Source: Nocardia bhagyanarayanae (GTDB taxonomy: Bacteria > Actinomycetota > Actinomycetes > Mycobacteriales > Mycobacteriaceae). From it: a DNA stretch of 64,000 nucleotides. Positions 62,521 to 64,000 of the stretch are shown here, one piece after another; position 1 is the stretch's first letter; every line of letters starts with the position of its first letter. The notes under the pieces are model-generated. The model searched no databases. It saw only the letters and a list, made by a program, of their open reading frames with translations, and was not told where the DNA came from. Both the position numbers and the translations under genes were made by a program. The stretch covers positions 1,116,001 through 1,180,000 of the forward strand of contig NZ_VFPG01000002.1 of NCBI RefSeq assembly GCF_006716565.1, in the 5' to 3' direction.

Positions 62521-63204
62521 CTACCGCAGTGCGACCTTGGCGCCGCCGGAGAACAGGGAGTCGTGCAGTTGGAGGGTGGTCGGGATGGTGCCGACCGGGA
62601 CGTCGAACACGAGGGCCACCGAGATCTCGAGTCCCGGGTTGAGGTCGTACTCGACGGTGTCCGAATCGAGCGCGCGGGCGGCCGAGCTGTTGTTCGCGAA
62701 CTCGCGGCCCTGGTCGTCGATAAGGGTTTGGTTGCTGTCGAAGTAGCTGCGGGGCTCGTCGCCGACATTCGTGATGTCGATGTGGATCACGACGAACTCG
62801 CTCCTGGCCTTCTGCTCGAACATGCCCGTGCCGACCTTGGCGACCGGGGGATCCACGCGAGTGACCTGGAACTCGAACTTGCCGTCCCGCACCGGTGAAC
62901 CCGCGGGAGCGATCACATCGCGCGGATCGGGGGCGTTCGACTCACGCCCCGGCGCCGCGATCGCCGGTGGTGCGCTCGCGGTCGAGCTGTTGTTGCCGCC
63001 GCCGCTACCGCTGCTCGCCAGGCCGACGATGCCGAAGCAACCGCCGCACAGCAGGACGAACCCGCCGATCAGAATCCACGGCCAAACCGGCGTTTTCCGC
63101 GGTTGCGGAGGGTGCGGGGGATAGGGGTAGCCCGGTTGTGGCTGCTGGCTGTAGTACGGCGGCTGCGGTCCGTTGGGGCCGGGTGGAGGCGGCGGGAAAG
63201 ACAA
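62521..63204 (-). CDS. DUF4352-type membrane-anchored protein
   Basis: A 227-aa protein. The N-terminus is a proline/tyrosine/glutamine-rich cytosolic tail (PPYYSQQPQPGYPYPPHPPQ), then one transmembrane helix (WPWILIGGFVLLCGGCFGIVGLA), a Ser/Gly linker and an extracellular beta-sandwich (GKFEFQVTRVDPP...FVVIHIDITNVGDEPRSYFDSNQTLIDDQGREF) of the DUF4352 type. It probably acts at the cell surface; the ligand is unknown. Confidence 0.85.
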   Translation of the reverse strand: MSFPPPPPGPNGPQPPYYSQQPQPGYPYPPHPPQPRKTPVWPWILIGGFVLLCGGCFGIVGLASSGSGGGNNSSTASAPPAIAAPGRESNAPDPRDVIAPAGSPVRDGKFEFQVTRVDPPVAKVGTGMFEQKARSEFVVIHIDITNVGDEPRSYFDSNQTLIDDQGREFANNSSAARALDSDTVEYDLNPGLEISVALVFDVPVGTIPTTLQLHDSLFSGGAKVALR

Positions 63205-63624
63205 GGGAACCCCCTGGTTGCTGTAGTGGCGTCGCTGTGTCGATCTGGTTGGTGCTGCGGGCTGTTACGGGGTTTGCTCGGGCGTTCGGTATGGGCTGGT
63301 GTGGATAGCTGCATGGGCGCGGCGGACATCCTCGAGGAGGATGTAGCGACCTGAGGAAGTATTGTCCGCCAGCGCAATTCCGATGTTGGCAGATGCCGCA
63401 ATCAGGTGTCTTCGGGGTTTCGTCCAGCGAGTGCAGTCGGTGCGGGTGCCAGGGGTAGCGCTGACTTTGGAGCTTTGGGTTGGGCAACGGGCTCCGGGGG
63501 CACGCCCGCTCGGGCGCGCACTCGGTCCCAGGTATTCCTCGAACGGTGCTGGGCACGTCGTGTGCCGTACCCGGCTTACCTCCCGCAGTTGGGTGCGGTG
63601 TCTTGGTTTCCGGCGTGGTCGACC
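63205..63624. other. Intergenic region with no recognisable gene
   Basis: About 420 bases separate the DUF4352 gene from the terminal repeat element. Several open frames exist on both strands but none has family motifs, a ribosome site and consistent codon bias. The region includes the promoter of the DUF4352-DUF2510 pair near its left end. Confidence 0.4.
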
Positions 63625-63710
63625 GGCTCTGGTTGCGTCTAGAGAGGGCAAGTGGAAAGAGTCTTTGGCCGATCAGCCCTGGAAGAGCTGTTGGCCTGTC
63701 AAGCCCCCAA

Positions 63711-63765
63711 CCACCATTTGACTACCGTCGATAGAGAAATGGATTCGACGGTAGTCAAATGGTGG
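63711..63765. repeat. 21-bp perfect inverted repeat inside the element
   Basis: The 18-bp motif CCATTTGACTACCGTCGA, extended by CCA at its 5' end, occurs at 63711-63731 and as its exact complement at 63745-63765, separated by 13 bases. It can form a long hairpin in DNA or RNA. Confidence 0.9.
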
Positions 63766-63786
63766 CTTTCGAAGATCAAATAGCAA

Positions 63787-63804
63787 CCATTTGACTACCG
63801 TCGA
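63787..63804 (+). repeat. Third copy of the internal motif
   Basis: CCATTTGACTACCGTCGA recurs in direct orientation to the first copy and is followed by TTTTC. Three exact copies in under 100 bases indicate a functional or structural unit of the element. Confidence 0.9.
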
Positions 63805-64000
63805 TTTTCACGGCCTTCCCCGCGCCTGCATCGGGCGCGCTGGCGCCGCATCGGACTAGCTCGCGACCTCTGCCCACGCCGCAAAGTGCTAGTTCTTGTG
63901 TGCGAACTGTGCATGACTGCATGTGACGACCGCCCCTACACCGCAGCTTCACCCTCCGACTCCACTCGCTGCCCTCTCTAGACGCAACCACAGCCAGATG

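Larger units (their letters stand above)
63625..63995. mobile_element. MITE-like element with 26-bp terminal inverted repeats
   Basis: The left end (63625-63650, GGCTCTGGTTGCGTCTAGAG...) and right end (63970-63995) are inverted repeats matching at 25 of 26 positions. Between them lie three copies of CCATTTGACTACCGTCGA and no credible gene. Size (371 bp), terminal repeats and lack of coding capacity fit a miniature inverted-repeat element or a non-autonomous insertion sequence. No target-site duplication can be confirmed because the right flank is cut by the window edge. Confidence 0.65.

Noticed and set aside
63265..63651. Minus-strand 128-codon frame near the right end
   Set aside because: No ribosome site, no motif, low-complexity composition, and it runs into the terminal inverted repeat of the mobile element.
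63711..63804. Possible CRISPR array from the repeated 18-bp motif
   Set aside because: Only three copies, one inverted, with unequal spacers of 13 and 21 bases; no cas genes nearby.

Overview
The window comes from a high-GC, mycolic-acid-type actinobacterium, most likely a Nocardia. The reasons are very GC-rich codon use, frequent GTG starts, 4-nt gene overlaps, an IdeR-type iron box, a KstR-type steroid box in front of a CYP125 gene, many TetR regulators, and small secreted proteins of a kind I associate with Nocardia. The genus is inferred from these features and was not tested by database search.

Iron region (about 0.5-12.6 kb). An IdeR box precedes a FecCD/FecCD/ATPase/lipoprotein importer. 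A hairpin follows, and then six tightly packed genes: ATP-grasp ligase, IucA/IucC synthetase, MFS exporter, second IucA/IucC synthetase, PLP decarboxylase and HpcH/HpaI aldolase. The first five are in the order of the vibrioferrin operon pvsABCDE of Vibrio; the last resembles the dedicated citrate synthase SbnG of staphyloferrin B. This is the most exciting system in the window: a probable citrate-based, NRPS-independent siderophore pathway in an actinobacterium that combines vibrioferrin and staphyloferrin logic.

Stress and envelope region (12.6-20.7 kb). It holds a secreted hypothetical protein, a manganese catalase, a hemerythrin-like protein, an RsbW-like anti-sigma factor, a catalase-like protein with a cupredoxin lipoprotein, a YihY/BrkB membrane protein and a PAP2-diacylglycerol kinase fusion. 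Two decayed genes lie among them: a small secreted protein and a DUF2236 oxygenase.

Catabolic region (20.7-41 kb). A minus-strand meta-cleavage operon runs hydrolase, extradiol dioxygenase, flavin hydroxylase, hydratase, acetaldehyde dehydrogenase, hydroxy-oxovalerate aldolase. Its first six genes are joined by five consecutive 4-nt overlaps, and a Tat-exported amidohydrolase lies downstream. A divergent TetR gene and two matching operators control it. Next come a KstR-boxed cyp125-tetR pair, a TetR with a divergent aldehyde dehydrogenase, and a second minus-strand operon with two DUF35 proteins, two thiolase-like proteins without catalytic residues, one intact SCP-x thiolase, a 30-residue coupled ORF and an acyl-CoA ligase. 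The gene set points to uptake and breakdown of steroids or related side-chain/aromatic compounds.

Mixed region (41-64 kb). It contains small hypothetical proteins, an EF-hand protein, a TetR/amine-oxidase pair sharing a 38-bp palindrome, an F420-type oxidoreductase, VOC proteins, WYL and MerR/TipAS regulators, an orphan oligopeptide-binding lipoprotein, a PaoABC-like molybdenum hydroxylase, a class II amidotransferase, a cutinase-like enzyme, a large membrane protein, an arylsulfatase and two small membrane proteins. The window ends in a roughly 370-bp MITE-like element with 26-bp terminal inverted repeats and an internal repeated motif.
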